Made by a program: the position numbers and the translations under genes
Notes under the pieces: generated by a model
What the model was told of the DNA's origin: nothing
Database searches by the model: none
The model's input: only the letters and a program-made list of their open reading frames with translations
Assembly: GCF_000160075.2 (NCBI RefSeq)
Contig: NZ_KI535340.1
Location: 912,780-976,779 of the forward strand
Reading direction: 5' to 3'
Source of the DNA: Abiotrophia defectiva ATCC 49176
GTDB lineage: Bacteria > Bacillota > Bacilli > Lactobacillales > Aerococcaceae
DNA length: 64,000 nucleotides
Shown here: positions 46,808 to 57,252 of the stretch, piece after piece
Position numbering within the stretch: position 1 is the first letter of the stretch
Layout of the letters: the number at the start of each line of letters is the position of its first letter

Positions 46808-47764
46808 ATGCGCAAACGTCGTAAAAATACGATTGCCGTTGTTACCTTCTTCTTGCTCTTGATTTGCGGGACGGCGATTGTCGTTTTCCTTAAGGAAAAT
46901 ACGCATCAGGCATCAAAATTGAATAACCAAGTGGCTGGCCAAGAACATATTGCTCAGGTCCCAAGTAGTGAAGTGACCTCTACCTCTAGCACACCTGAGT
47001 CGTCTAGTGAGTCAGAATCGGCACCTTTCAACACGGTCCCTTTGCAGCTATCGGATGATTCTCTAGTTCACAACCTATCCAAGGACGAGCTCTCTGAAGT
47101 CTTGCAAGATATCCAAACCCAGGACTATCAGAACGACTTACTTAATGCCCAGTCTGACATCGTCGCTGCTATCAACAAGCACCGCCAAAATATCAGCGAG
47201 CTAGGCTATCTCTTCCTGCCTCAAAAACCAGCCGAAGTTAGCCAGTTGCAGAACGTCAAACAATTGGACATTCCACTCTATCTGCAAAAAGACCCTAAAT
47301 GGCGGACCCTCCAATACGGAACGGACACCACTCGCCAATTGGGCGAAAATGGCTGTGCTATCCTCTCCTTGGCTATGATTCATGCCTACTATAATCCGCA
47401 AGCTACGGTGACACCGCAGACCATTCTGGATTGGAGCAAGGACCAGTACTATGTCCACAACCAAGGAACTTCCTGGAACATTTTCTATGACTTCGCTCAA
47501 TCCTTCAATTATCAGTTCACCAATTTCGGTAATAACTTTGAAGAAGCCATGCAGGCTGTCAACCAAGGCCAAGCCATTGTAGCAACGGTTAAACCAGGCC
47601 TCTTCACTGAAACTGGCCATATTCTCGTCATTCGTGGCTACCAAGATGGCCAAGTCTATGTCAACGACCCTAATGATGACCCAAGCAAAATGTTCAGCAT
47701 TAAGGCTATTCCAGCCCAAACCATGATGGAAGAAGGCGTCAACTATTGGGCCCTATCCAAATAA
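46808..47764 (+). CDS. Surface C39-family peptidase-like protein
   Basis: A protein of 318 residues with a basic N-terminus and one hydrophobic segment (NTIAVVTFFLLLICGTAIVVFL), then a Ser/Thr-rich linker, so it is exported and likely anchored. The C-terminal half (about residues 155-318) is a peptidase C39_2 domain: PLYLQKDPKWRTLQYG, the cysteine in GENGCAILSLAMI, the histidine in TETGHILVIRGY and the acidic DPNDDP. Its target is unknown. Neighbours are glnA and a cation efflux gene. No SH3 or choline domain is visible. Confidence 0.82.
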   Translation: MRKRRKNTIAVVTFFLLLICGTAIVVFLKENTHQASKLNNQVAGQEHIAQVPSSEVTSTSSTPESSSESESAPFNTVPLQLSDDSLVHNLSKDELSEVLQDIQTQDYQNDLLNAQSDIVAAINKHRQNISELGYLFLPQKPAEVSQLQNVKQLDIPLYLQKDPKWRTLQYGTDTTRQLGENGCAILSLAMIHAYYNPQATVTPQTILDWSKDQYYVHNQGTSWNIFYDFAQSFNYQFTNFGNNFEEAMQAVNQGQAIVATVKPGLFTETGHILVIRGYQDGQVYVNDPNDDPSKMFSIKAIPAQTMMEEGVNYWALSK

Positions 47765-47773
47765 GCATCATTT

Positions 47774-47798
47774 CAGGAGCTAAGGCTCCTGATTTTTT
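47774..47798 (+). terminator. Terminator after the C39 gene
   Basis: Stem CAGGAGC / GCTCCTG then ATTTTTT on the plus strand, ten bases after the stop codon. It separates this gene from the cation efflux gene. Confidence 0.75.
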
Positions 47799-47824
47799 GG
47801 CATTATCTCGCGGAGGAAAATTCT

Positions 47825-48721
47825 ATGCAAACTAGCGACAGACAAAACCAACAACTTAAAATTGCCGCCCGTGGGGCCTTAGTCGGCATTGTCGTCTATC
47901 TGATTATTTCTAGCCTCAAATTAGGCGCCGCTTATTTCTTCCACTCAGCTTCTCTCAGAGCCGATGGTCTTAACAACTTAACGGACATCATCTCATCGAT
48001 TTTGATTTTTATTGGCCTTCGAATTGCCCGTAAACCAGCAGATGAAGATCATTATTTTGGTCACTCCAAATTTGAACCCCTGGCCAGCTTCGCCACCTCT
48101 CTCATCATGTTTACGGTCGGCCTAGAAGTCATCAAATCTTCAGCAGAACGCTTTATAGCCCAGGATTATCCGACACCCGACCTCCAAGCTCTTTGGGTGG
48201 GGCTGGCTGCCAGTGTCATTTTACTCGTCACCCAGCGCTACATCCATTATTTAGCCCAGCAAACTCAAAGCATGGGCCTCAAGGCCAGTGCCAAGGATCT
48301 CTTCAGTGACTTTTTGACAACACTTGCTACTATGGTGGCCATTGCTGCTTCAAGTCTAGGCTTAGCCTGGCTAGATATTCTGACAGCCCTCATCATCGGG
48401 GCCATTATTCTTCATACTGCCTATACCATTTTCAAAGATTCGACCTTTGAATTATCAGATGGTTTTGACCAAGAGGAACTAGAAGCTTATCGCGCGATCG
48501 TCCTCAAACACCCTCAAATCCGCGCTGTGCCGCAGATTCGCGCTCGTCTATGTGGCCAGTATGTTCACGTGGATATCTCCGTTTTAATTGATGGTCATCT
48601 TTCAGTTATTCAATCTCATCACATAACAGAGGAAATCGAACAGATTTTAGCGTATAATTATAATGTGTATGATGTCGATGTCCATGTCGAACCATATTTC
48701 CAAACCAATCTCAATCAGTAA
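47825..48721 (+). CDS. Cation diffusion facilitator (CDF) transporter
   Basis: Efflux of divalent metals (Zn2+, Mn2+ or Fe2+) in exchange for protons. It has 298 residues, six helices in the first 200 and a cytosolic C-terminal domain. It shows ADGLNNLTDIISSILIFIGLRIARKPADEDHYFGHSKFEPLASF (TMS2 Asp metal site, DxxHxFGH-type loop) and the C-terminal HVEPYF. RBS GGAGG. It is followed by purA after 12 bases, so they may be cotranscribed. Metal specificity is not clear. Confidence 0.9.
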   Translation: MQTSDRQNQQLKIAARGALVGIVVYLIISSLKLGAAYFFHSASLRADGLNNLTDIISSILIFIGLRIARKPADEDHYFGHSKFEPLASFATSLIMFTVGLEVIKSSAERFIAQDYPTPDLQALWVGLAASVILLVTQRYIHYLAQQTQSMGLKASAKDLFSDFLTTLATMVAIAASSLGLAWLDILTALIIGAIILHTAYTIFKDSTFELSDGFDQEELEAYRAIVLKHPQIRAVPQIRARLCGQYVHVDISVLIDGHLSVIQSHHITEEIEQILAYNYNVYDVDVHVEPYFQTNLNQ

Positions 48722-50026
<1,305 letters not shown>

Positions 50027-50031
50027 ACGAT

Positions 50032-50069
50032 AAAAATCCCCGTCTGTCATCAGATAGACGGGGATTTTT
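50032..50069. terminator. Bidirectional terminator, purA / esterase
   Basis: Perfect 14-bp stem (AAAAATCCCCGTCT / AGACGGGGATTTTT); T-rich on both sides. It lies between convergent purA and the esterase gene. Confidence 0.92.
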
Positions 50070-50073
50070 GTGC

Positions 50074-51120
50074 TTATGACTCTTTTTGTGGAGCAAAGTA
50101 CTGAGCTACCGCTTCCTTATAAGCTGCTAACCAATCAGCCATAGTCTGTCGTGTTAAGGGGCAGTCGAAAGCCTCATAGCCATGATAGGCACCCGGATAG
50201 ACGCGGTACTTAGCCGCTACACCCACAGCTTGCAGTCGCTTCATATAGTCGAGTGTTTCATCCAAGAAGGGATCTAAATCTCCCACATGCGTGTAGGCGG
50301 GGGGCATGCCACTTAAGTCTAATGCCCGATAGGGCGCTGCATAGATGGGCACCTCTTCAGATCCATAGAGGTCTCCTAGATAGAGTTGCCAGCCCGCTCG
50401 ATTTTTGATTTCGTTCCAAATCATTTCCCGATTGCCCTTCATGGACTCTGTCGATAGATGGTCATCAATCATTGGATAAATAGGCATGTGGAAGGCCACT
50501 TGCACCTGATTTCGATCTCTAGCATAGAGAACCGTAGCAATGGTAAGACCGCCACCAGCACTAGGTCCTCCCACAAAGAGCTGGTCAGGATTGACGCCTA
50601 GATGTTCCGCTTCTTCCTTGAGCCAAACTAGGCTAGCGTAGGCATCTTCTAAGGCTGCCGGATAGGGCTCCTGAGCAGACAGCCGATAATCAGGAGCTAG
50701 GACCACCGTATTGGTCTCTAGCACAAATTGCCGAATGAAGGGTAATTCCAAGCGCGGATGGCCCAGGGCATAGCCACCCCCATGAAGCCATAGTAAGCCG
50801 GTCGCTTGGGGCCGTGTCTGCTTAGAGCGATAGATAAGGACACTTAAATCCGGATTCTGACTACTTGGAATCTTCACTTCTTCGATGACTAGGTCCGGGT
50901 CCTGGGGCAAGGGCACTAAGAAGGTCGTAAGACCTGTCTGATTATAGGCCTTTAAGTCCTCTGGCTTTTTGAAATCGACTAGGATATCCGTCATCCAGCC
51001 TCGAAAGCGTAAATCCGAATTGACCTGAGGGTAGCGCCAAGCTAGATAGTGGCGAATTCCTGGCAATCCCAATTGATGTCGCCCACCTAACAGGGGCACT
51101 AACTTCTTCATAAGATTCAT
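50074..51120 (-). CDS. Alpha/beta-hydrolase esterase (HSL-like, acetyl esterase family)
   Basis: With the start at 51120 (AAGGAGAG upstream) it has 348 residues. The hormone-sensitive-lipase family oxyanion motif HGGGYALG, the nucleophile elbow GGPSAGGG and the acid/histidine DPFLDE and YHGYE are all visible. A longer reading from 51303 overlaps the birA promoter and is unlikely. Acyl-ester substrates are unknown. It is convergent with purA and divergent from birA. Confidence 0.87.
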   Translation of the reverse strand: MNLMKKLVPLLGGRHQLGLPGIRHYLAWRYPQVNSDLRFRGWMTDILVDFKKPEDLKAYNQTGLTTFLVPLPQDPDLVIEEVKIPSSQNPDLSVLIYRSKQTRPQATGLLWLHGGGYALGHPRLELPFIRQFVLETNTVVLAPDYRLSAQEPYPAALEDAYASLVWLKEEAEHLGVNPDQLFVGGPSAGGGLTIATVLYARDRNQVQVAFHMPIYPMIDDHLSTESMKGNREMIWNEIKNRAGWQLYLGDLYGSEEVPIYAAPYRALDLSGMPPAYTHVGDLDPFLDETLDYMKRLQAVGVAAKYRVYPGAYHGYEAFDCPLTRQTMADWLAAYKEAVAQYFAPQKES

Positions 51121-51235
51121 GGGAAAGACTCTCCTTATATTATCCTTCATAATGGGAAGCATGACTTGCCCGTCTTCCCCTCTCAAGTTCATTATAGGTC
51201 CAGCTATCCCTATTTTCAAGCTAGGTGGGCAGGAA

Positions 51236-51264
51236 TTGACCCCGGACCAGACATTTGCTAGACT
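51236..51264 (+). promoter_or_regulatory. birA promoter
   Basis: TTGACC (51236-51241), 17-bp spacer, TAGACT (51259-51264) before birA. No biotin operator is recognised by eye. Confidence 0.75.
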
Positions 51265-51293
51265 TAGATTATCGAAGACGAGGAGGTCACATG

Positions 51294-52298
51294 ATGTCGA
51301 CACAAGATGAAATTTTGGCAGTTTTACTAGAACAAGACGGTCAGCCCATTTCTGGCCAATCCTTGGCGGATCAATTAGGCTTGTCTCGGACAGCTGTCTG
51401 GAAGGCTGTCGAGAGCTTACGCCAACAAGGTTATCAAATTGCGAGTCTAAGCAAGAAGGGCTATCTGCTAGAGAAAGTCAGTCATACCCTAGATGCCCAA
51501 CAAATCAAGCGTGACTTGGATGCCCCTTTTGAATCGCTACATGTGGCCCTCTATGACAGTGTCACCTCAACCAATGACCTAGCCAAACAATTTGCCATTC
51601 AATCACCTGGCCAAGCCGGCCTCTTCATCGCCCGTAAACAAACCCAAGGACGGGGTCGGTCAGGTCGCCATTTTCATTCCGATATTGCCTCAGGTCTCTA
51701 TCTATCTGTCGTCTTCCAACCCCAAGTAACAGATTTAGAAGAGGTACCTCAATACACCCTACTAGCGGCCAGCGCCATGGTAAGCGCTCTGGAAGCAGCT
51801 AGTGGCCAAAAAGTGCGTATTAAATGGGTTAACGACCTCTTTTGTCGTGGTCGTAAAATCGCTGGCATTCTGACGGAAGCGACAACCGACATTGAAAGTC
51901 GTAGCCTATCCTCGATTATTATTGGTATCGGCCTCAACTTAAGCGGCGACTTCAGTCAAGCGGAGGCAGCAACTCAATCTGTTGCAGGGACTCTCTTTGG
52001 TCAGGAAATGCCAAATGACTTCAATCCTAACCAAGTCATTCATGACTATCTTAAGCAATTAGCCTACTATATCCGTACCCTCTCTGACAAAACCTACCTA
52101 CCCCACTACGAAGAACGCCTACTGGGCGTCGGCCGCCAAGTCAGCTACCAGCAAGCTGGACAAGAATACACCGGTATTATCCAAGGTATCACCGACCAGG
52201 GGCACCTCTTGGTTCAAGACCCTCACGGTCAAATTCGTACCCTTTTCAGCCAAGAAGTCCATTTTTCTAGCCAACAATTTGCTGATGACCTCGATTAA
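51294..52298 (+). CDS. birA: Biotin-[acetyl-CoA-carboxylase] ligase / biotin operon repressor
   Basis: It attaches biotin to carrier proteins such as OadD and can repress transcription. The 334 residues from MSTQDEILAVLLEQDGQ (GAGGAGG 7 bases upstream) comprise an N-terminal HTH (SLADQLGLSRTAVWKAVESLRQQG), the catalytic domain with GRGRSGRHFHS and KWVNDLFCRGRKIAGILTEA, and a C-terminal SH3-like cap. The HTH marks it as group II BirA. Confidence 0.96.
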   Translation: MSTQDEILAVLLEQDGQPISGQSLADQLGLSRTAVWKAVESLRQQGYQIASLSKKGYLLEKVSHTLDAQQIKRDLDAPFESLHVALYDSVTSTNDLAKQFAIQSPGQAGLFIARKQTQGRGRSGRHFHSDIASGLYLSVVFQPQVTDLEEVPQYTLLAASAMVSALEAASGQKVRIKWVNDLFCRGRKIAGILTEATTDIESRSLSSIIIGIGLNLSGDFSQAEAATQSVAGTLFGQEMPNDFNPNQVIHDYLKQLAYYIRTLSDKTYLPHYEERLLGVGRQVSYQQAGQEYTGIIQGITDQGHLLVQDPHGQIRTLFSQEVHFSSQQFADDLD

Positions 52299-52301
52299 AG
52301 T

Positions 52302-52334
52302 AAAATCCCGCATCATAAGATGCGGGATTTTTTG
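52302..52334. terminator. Bidirectional terminator, birA / metQ
   Basis: Perfect 13-bp stem (AAAATCCCGCATC / GATGCGGGATTTT) with a 4-nt loop and T-tracts on both strands, between convergent birA and the MetQ-like gene. Confidence 0.92.
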
Positions 52335-52344
52335 ATAGCTCAGA

Positions 52345-53184
52345 TTACCATACCGGAATCTTAGAGTTCTTGCTTAACTCTTCAATCTTCTTAGCGATTT
52401 CGTCTGATTGGAAGATTTCTACGACTTTCTTGTAGAGTTTGTTGTCTTTTTCAGACTCTTTAACGGCGATGATGTTTTTATATTCATCCTTCAATTTTGC
52501 TTTGTCAGTTGCGTCAACGAAGAGAGCGTCTTTAACGGTTAAGTTAGCATCTGCCGCGTAGTTCCCGTTGATAACCGCTGCATCCACGTCTTTCAAACTA
52601 CGTGCTGTTTGAGAAGCGTCCACTTCTTCGAACTTGATGTTCTTTTCGTTCTTGGTTACGTCGCTAACGCTAGCTAAAATACCTTTAGCATCGTCTACTT
52701 CAATCAAGCCAGCTAATTCTAAGGTCAAGAGGGCACGACCTTGGTTGGTCACGTCGTTAGGAATGGCGATTTTTGCCCCATCTTTAGCTTTTAACTCATC
52801 CAAAGATTTAACTTTTTCAGAGTAAATACCTTGAGGTTCTACGTAGGTGAAGCCGATGTTCACAACTTTGCCCTTGTTAGCCTTGTTCCATTCTTCCAAG
52901 AAGATAATGTGTTGGAAAGCGTTGATGTCTAATGAACCGTCTTCTACTGCTGCGTTAGGTAAGTTGTAATCAGAAAAGTTAGTAATTTCGATTTCGATAC
53001 CTTCATCTTTTTTCGCTTTTTCTGCTACAGCTTGCCAGAGTTCCTTGTCAGCTTCACCGACAACCCCAACTTTTACTTTTTGGCCTTCAAATTCTTTGGC
53101 CGCTTGTGCAGTTGGGAAGCTAGCCCCAAACACTAAACCTGCTGCGAGGGCTAAAGCCCCTAATTTTTTAACAAACTTTTTCAT
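52345..53184 (-). CDS. MetQ/NlpA-type methionine-binding protein (no lipobox)
   Basis: Substrate-binding protein of 279 residues of the methionine ABC family. The N-terminus MKKFVKKLGALALAAGLVFG ends ASFPTAQA-AKEF, with an AxA signal peptidase I site and no lipobox; no cysteine occurs anywhere in the protein. Conserved MetQ features are VKVGVVGEADKELWQ, NAAVEDGSLDINAFQHIIFLEEWN and the D(A/T)xxGxAL-like PNDVTNQGRALLTLELAGLI. It is the distal paralogue, separated from the second copy by an M20 peptidase. Exported but not lipidated by sequence. Confidence 0.88.
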   Translation of the reverse strand: MKKFVKKLGALALAAGLVFGASFPTAQAAKEFEGQKVKVGVVGEADKELWQAVAEKAKKDEGIEIEITNFSDYNLPNAAVEDGSLDINAFQHIIFLEEWNKANKGKVVNIGFTYVEPQGIYSEKVKSLDELKAKDGAKIAIPNDVTNQGRALLTLELAGLIEVDDAKGILASVSDVTKNEKNIKFEEVDASQTARSLKDVDAAVINGNYAADANLTVKDALFVDATDKAKLKDEYKNIIAVKESEKDNKLYKKVVEIFQSDEIAKKIEELSKNSKIPVW

Positions 53185-53201
53185 ATTGCATGACTCCTTT
53201 A

Positions 53202-54407
53202 TTAATTATTATTTGTTTGTGTCAATGATTGATGCTGGGCCTTAATGGCCGCTAGTTTTTCCGGGTCCAATAGTAGCGCCAAGGCCGTATTAGCTAGCAA
53301 GGTGGCTGCCACCGCTATGGAAGCATAACCCTTAGGGCTACCTGCTGCGGCTTTAAACTCCTCGGAATGGCCTGGAATTGGGCTGTCACTAATGGAAACC
53401 GTAGGTTGAATAGTAGGCACGACTTGAGAGACATTGCCGACATCAGAAGAACCTAGCGAATTACGCTCGCTTCTTTCGATTTCGGACTCGTCAATGCCAT
53501 AGTCGGCAACTTCTTGGAAGAAGAGTTGGTCGAAGAGTGGCGTTGGTACCACATCGTCCACCCAGTTCTGGAAGAGACCAAACTTGTAGTCGCATCCCGT
53601 TGCTAGCGCCGCTCCTTTGACAATATTTTCTACCTTTTGGTAGACACTTTCCAAGGTCTTGCGCTCAGCAGCTCTGAGATAGAAGCGACCTGATGCATAT
53701 TCTGGAATGACATTAGCAGCCTGACCGCCGTTGGTGATAATACCGTGAATATTGACATCCTTGGTCAGATTTAAACGTAGGGCATTAATGGAATTGAAGA
53801 CTTGAATCAAAGCCTCCAAGGCGTTAATACCTGCTTCCGGTGCCCCCGCTGCATGTGAAGCCCGGCCAAAAAATTCAATATCAACTGGCGCATTGGCCAA
53901 GAGGCGTAAGGTCGGCGCGAATTTATGGGCTGGATGGGCACAAAGGGCGGCATCGACATCCTGGAAGAAACCTGCCTTGACATAGGAACCTTTGGCAGAG
54001 CCGTTCTCCCCGCCTTCTTCTCCAGGTGTTCCGTATACTCGAATCTCACCACCTAGGTCATCGATGACGGCTTTGAGGGCTACGGCTGCTAGGAGTGAAT
54101 AATTACCGAATAGGTTATGCCCACAAGCGTGGCCAATACCTGGTAGGGCATCGTACTCGGCTAGGAAGGCCAAGACAGGACCAGGCTTACTTGCCCGGTA
54201 GACCCCGACAAAACCAGTCTCATGACCTGCAATGTTCTGGGTGACTTCAAAGCCTTCTTGCCGCAATTGATTAGCCAGTAGGCCAGATGCAAAATATTCT
54301 GTGTTGCAGACCTCAGGCCGCTCATAAATGGCCTTGGCATGGTCTTGGTAAGTGGCTAATTTTTCCGCGACAACTTCGCGAATTCTATCTTTGTAGGCCT
54401 GGGTCAT
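53202..54407 (-). CDS. M20-family metallopeptidase/aminoacylase
   Basis: A protein of 401 residues of the M20D amidohydrolase group. It shows metal ligands in GHACGHNLFGNY, EYDALPGIGH and YGTPGEEGGENG (Glu pair), AHPAHKFAP, and the dimerisation domain at about 180-300. The position between two MetQ-like genes and in the metNI operon suggests processing of an imported N-acyl- or peptide-bound methionine; that is inference. No signal peptide, so cytosolic. Confidence 0.88.
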   Translation of the reverse strand: MTQAYKDRIREVVAEKLATYQDHAKAIYERPEVCNTEYFASGLLANQLRQEGFEVTQNIAGHETGFVGVYRASKPGPVLAFLAEYDALPGIGHACGHNLFGNYSLLAAVALKAVIDDLGGEIRVYGTPGEEGGENGSAKGSYVKAGFFQDVDAALCAHPAHKFAPTLRLLANAPVDIEFFGRASHAAGAPEAGINALEALIQVFNSINALRLNLTKDVNIHGIITNGGQAANVIPEYASGRFYLRAAERKTLESVYQKVENIVKGAALATGCDYKFGLFQNWVDDVVPTPLFDQLFFQEVADYGIDESEIERSERNSLGSSDVGNVSQVVPTIQPTVSISDSPIPGHSEEFKAAAGSPKGYASIAVAATLLANTALALLLDPEKLAAIKAQHQSLTQTNNN

Positions 54408-54433
54408 TGGCCCACCTCCTTTTATTTCAAGGC

Positions 54434-55270
54434 TTATTTAGTACCGAAAGTTTCCCAAGCTGGTAAGAGTGAACCTTTAGAAACTTCTTCGATAACCTTC
54501 TTAGTATCTTCTGTTTGGTAAGCTTCTACAATTTTCTTGTAAGTCGCATTTTCTGCGTCTTTCTTACGTGCCACGATAATGTTCACGTAAGGTTTTGAGC
54601 TTTTATCAACTGGCTCTAAGTAGATAGCATCTTTGGATGGTGTGTAACCTGCATCAACTGCTACCCCTGAGTTGATGATAGAAGCTGTCACGTCATCTAA
54701 AGCACGAGCCGTTTGGGAAGCATCTAACTCTTGAATCTTAAGGTTGAGCTTGTTTTCTTTGATGTCAGAAACGGTTGGTTTGTAGCCTTTTGCTTCATCT
54801 ACTTTGATTAAGCCTGCTGTTTGCAAGAGGCGTAAGGCACGACCGCCGTTTGTTGGGTCAGAAGGAATCGCCACTGTGTCACCTTCCTTCAAGTCTTTAA
54901 TATCCTTGATTTTCTTAGAGTAAACTCCTAATGGCGCATTAACGGTATTCCCAATCGATACTAATTCTTGATCCTTGTGCTCTTGTAAGTAGCTATCTAA
55001 GAAAATTTGGTGTTGGAAAGCGTTGAGGTCAATTGAGCCATCAGCTAAAGCCGCGTTTGGTTGGCTATATTCTGTGAATTTTACATATTCAAGTTCGATG
55101 CCGTCTTTGGCTAAGCGTTCTTTGACATTGTCCCATACTCGGGTGTCGTCACCAACTAAACCAAGTTTAACTTTTTCTGCCGCTTGAGCAGAAGTAACTG
55201 GTGCTAGAGCGCTAATACCTAGGCTAACTGGGGTGATAATTGCAGCAAGTGTTTTAATCCATTTTTTCAT
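54434..55270 (-). CDS. MetQ/NlpA-type methionine-binding protein, second paralogue (no lipobox)
   Basis: A protein of 278 residues. The signal MKKWIKTLAAIITPVSLGIS then ALAPVTSAQA-AEK has a signal peptidase I site, and there is no cysteine at all, as in the other copy. Family segments are KLGLVGDDTRVWDN, QPNAALADGSIDLNAFQHQIFLDSY and SDPTNGGRALRLLQTAGLI. It follows metI by 29 bases and likely is the main partner of MetNI. The two copies differ enough to have different ligands. Confidence 0.9.
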   Translation of the reverse strand: MKKWIKTLAAIITPVSLGISALAPVTSAQAAEKVKLGLVGDDTRVWDNVKERLAKDGIELEYVKFTEYSQPNAALADGSIDLNAFQHQIFLDSYLQEHKDQELVSIGNTVNAPLGVYSKKIKDIKDLKEGDTVAIPSDPTNGGRALRLLQTAGLIKVDEAKGYKPTVSDIKENKLNLKIQELDASQTARALDDVTASIINSGVAVDAGYTPSKDAIYLEPVDKSSKPYVNIIVARKKDAENATYKKIVEAYQTEDTKKVIEEVSKGSLLPAWETFGTK

Positions 55271-55299
55271 AGAGTGTTCCTCCTAATATTGTGTGTTGA

Positions 55300-56034
55300 T
55301 TAGTGGGTGACGCGTTTTTCAATACGTCGAGCAATAAATTGAGTGATGAAGACCAAGATTAAAATCAAGATGGTCGACATTAAGGTGACATCTGTCTGGA
55401 ATCGGTTATAGCCACGAGAGATGGCTAGGTTCCCTAGACCACCACCACCGACAGCACCTGCCATGGCGGTTAAACCAATCACGCTGATTAAGGTGAGGGC
55501 TGACGCGCGGACGATACCTGGCAGCCCTTCTTTGAGATAAACGCGGAAGATAATACCCCAAGGGCTTGTCCCCATGGCCTGTACGGCTTCCACGACCCCT
55601 GGATTGACTTCTAAGAGGGCATTCTCGACCTGACGAGCGAAGAATGGGATAACCCCTGCAATCAGTGGCACCAAGGCGGCCTTGGAACCAATGGTCGTAC
55701 CTGCTAAGAAGCGAGTGGTCGTCGCTAAGAGGGCGACTAAGATAATAAAGGGAATGGACCGGAAAATGTTGACCAGCTGATCTAGGATTCTATAGAACCA
55801 ACGATTTTCCAGAATTCCGCCGTCATGGGTAACTACTAAAATCACACCCAGCAAAATCCCGAAGATACCCGACCAGAGGGCCGTCCAGAAGGTCATGTAA
55901 AGGGTTTGTTGTGTGGCCTCTAAAAAGTCCTTAGGAATTTTAGCCACGTTAGGCATGATAGGCTCTAAACTGGCCCAGGCTTGGTTAAACCAAGCGCCGA
56001 AATTATCGGAAAACTCTGCTAACCATGTTGCCAT
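55300..56034 (-). CDS. metI: Methionine ABC transporter permease MetI
   Basis: Permease of 244 residues with about five to six helices. It shows QTLYMTFWTALWSGIFGILLG, DQLVNIFRSIPFIILVALL and the EAA loop in EVNPGVVEAVQAMGTSPWGIIFRVYLKEGLPGI, contacting MetN. It ends one base into the metN end (metN stop overlaps the metI start). It is cotranscribed behind the T-box leaders. Confidence 0.93.
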   Translation of the reverse strand: MATWLAEFSDNFGAWFNQAWASLEPIMPNVAKIPKDFLEATQQTLYMTFWTALWSGIFGILLGVILVVTHDGGILENRWFYRILDQLVNIFRSIPFIILVALLATTTRFLAGTTIGSKAALVPLIAGVIPFFARQVENALLEVNPGVVEAVQAMGTSPWGIIFRVYLKEGLPGIVRASALTLISVIGLTAMAGAVGGGGLGNLAISRGYNRFQTDVTLMSTILILILVFITQFIARRIEKRVTH

Positions 56035-57209
56035 TAGTCTTTTGCACCTCCCTTGTAGTCTTTGGCGCTGTTCGGCCGCTTAAGAAACTTAAGGTTGACA
56101 CCTTGTTCTTTAATATAGGCAACAGCAGCTTCCTTGTCGGCTTCTGCCCCGGCCAAGGTGACAATCAAATTCCCAATTGGCGTATTATCTATAATCTCGA
56201 CATTACCATGTAAGATATTGGCGGTGACATTGAAGAGACTGTAGAGTGTCACAATTAGTGGCTCATCTGTTTCGTCACCCAAATAGGATAATTCTACTAG
56301 CCATTCATCATCCTTAAGTTGCGAGAATTTTGGCTGGCTGAGAATAGTAGCTAAGGCCTGATCCACATGGGTCGCGGTCCGAATGAAGTCGCGGGTTAAG
56401 GCTTGAGCTGGTTGGCTGAAGATTGGCACAACTGAGCCGGCTTCAATCACTTCCCCATTTTCCATTACGGCTACCTTGTTACAGATTTCCTTGACTACTT
56501 GCATCTCATGAGTAATCAAGACAATGGTCAAACCTAGTTTTTGGTTCAATTCCTTGAGTAAGTCCAAAATTTGCAGGGTTGTTTTAGGGTCGAGCGCACT
56601 GGTTGCTTCATCACAGAGTAGGATCTTAGGGTTGCTAGCTAAGGCCCGCGCAATTGCCACCCGCTGCTTTTGCCCCCCAGATAATTGGCTTGGATAAGCT
56701 TCTGCCTTGTCAGCAATCCCTACTAGTTCAAGTAACTCTAGAACTTTTTGGCGACGTTCCTTGCGAACTTGAGACCAAAACTTGAAAGGTGCAGCCAACT
56801 TTTCTCCAGCCTTCCCAGACCATTTCCAAAAGGCCAAGGCCTGACCGACATGCTGGCCAAACTTACGGAAGTTCTCACCATCATATTGAAGTGGGAAAGC
56901 CACATTATTGAAGACTGTTCGACTGTGCATGAGGTTGAAGTGTTGGAAAATCATCCCGATTTTCTTGCGTTCCTCACGTAATCGCCGACTAGAGAGCCCC
57001 TGAAGTGCTACCTTACCAACGGTCACTTGCCCGCCTGTTGGACGTTGCAAGAGGTTGATGACCCGGACCAGAGTGGATTTACCAGCACCAGAGTAACCAA
57101 CAATCCCGTAAATATCTCCTTCTTCAATCTTCAAATCAACGTCTTTGACTGCTTGGACCTGGCGGTCCTTCTGTCTGAATGTGACAGAGATATTCTTTAA
57201 TTCTATCAC
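56034..57209 (-). CDS. metN: Methionine ABC transporter ATP-binding protein MetN (with insertion)
   Basis: A protein of 391 residues. Walker A GYSGAGKS is at 38-45, Q-loop IFQHFNL at about 87-93, signature LSGGQKQR at 166-173 and Walker [13 protein letters not shown]. Between Q-loop and signature (residues about 111-150) there is an extra basic, aromatic stretch of about 40 residues ([20 protein letters not shown] and following) that is not in ordinary MetN. A C-terminal NIL (ferredoxin-like) domain for methionine feedback is present. The usual length is about 340, so the insertion accounts for the excess. Confidence 0.93.
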   Translation of the reverse strand: MIELKNISVTFRQKDRQVQAVKDVDLKIEEGDIYGIVGYSGAGKSTLVRVINLLQRPTGGQVTVGKVALQGLSSRRLREERKKIGMIFQHFNLMHSRTVFNNVAFPLQYDGENFRKFGQHVGQALAFWKWSGKAGEKLAAPFKFWSQVRKERRQKVLELLELVGIADKAEAYPSQLSGGQKQRVAIARALASNPKILLCDEATSALDPKTTLQILDLLKELNQKLGLTIVLITHEMQVVKEICNKVAVMENGEVIEAGSVVPIFSQPAQALTRDFIRTATHVDQALATILSQPKFSQLKDDEWLVELSYLGDETDEPLIVTLYSLFNVTANILHGNVEIIDNTPIGNLIVTLAGAEADKEAAVAYIKEQGVNLKFLKRPNSAKDYKGGAKD

Positions 57210-57252
57210 CTATAATTCCTCCTTATTTCAAGGCTCGTGGGTGGGCGGGTTA

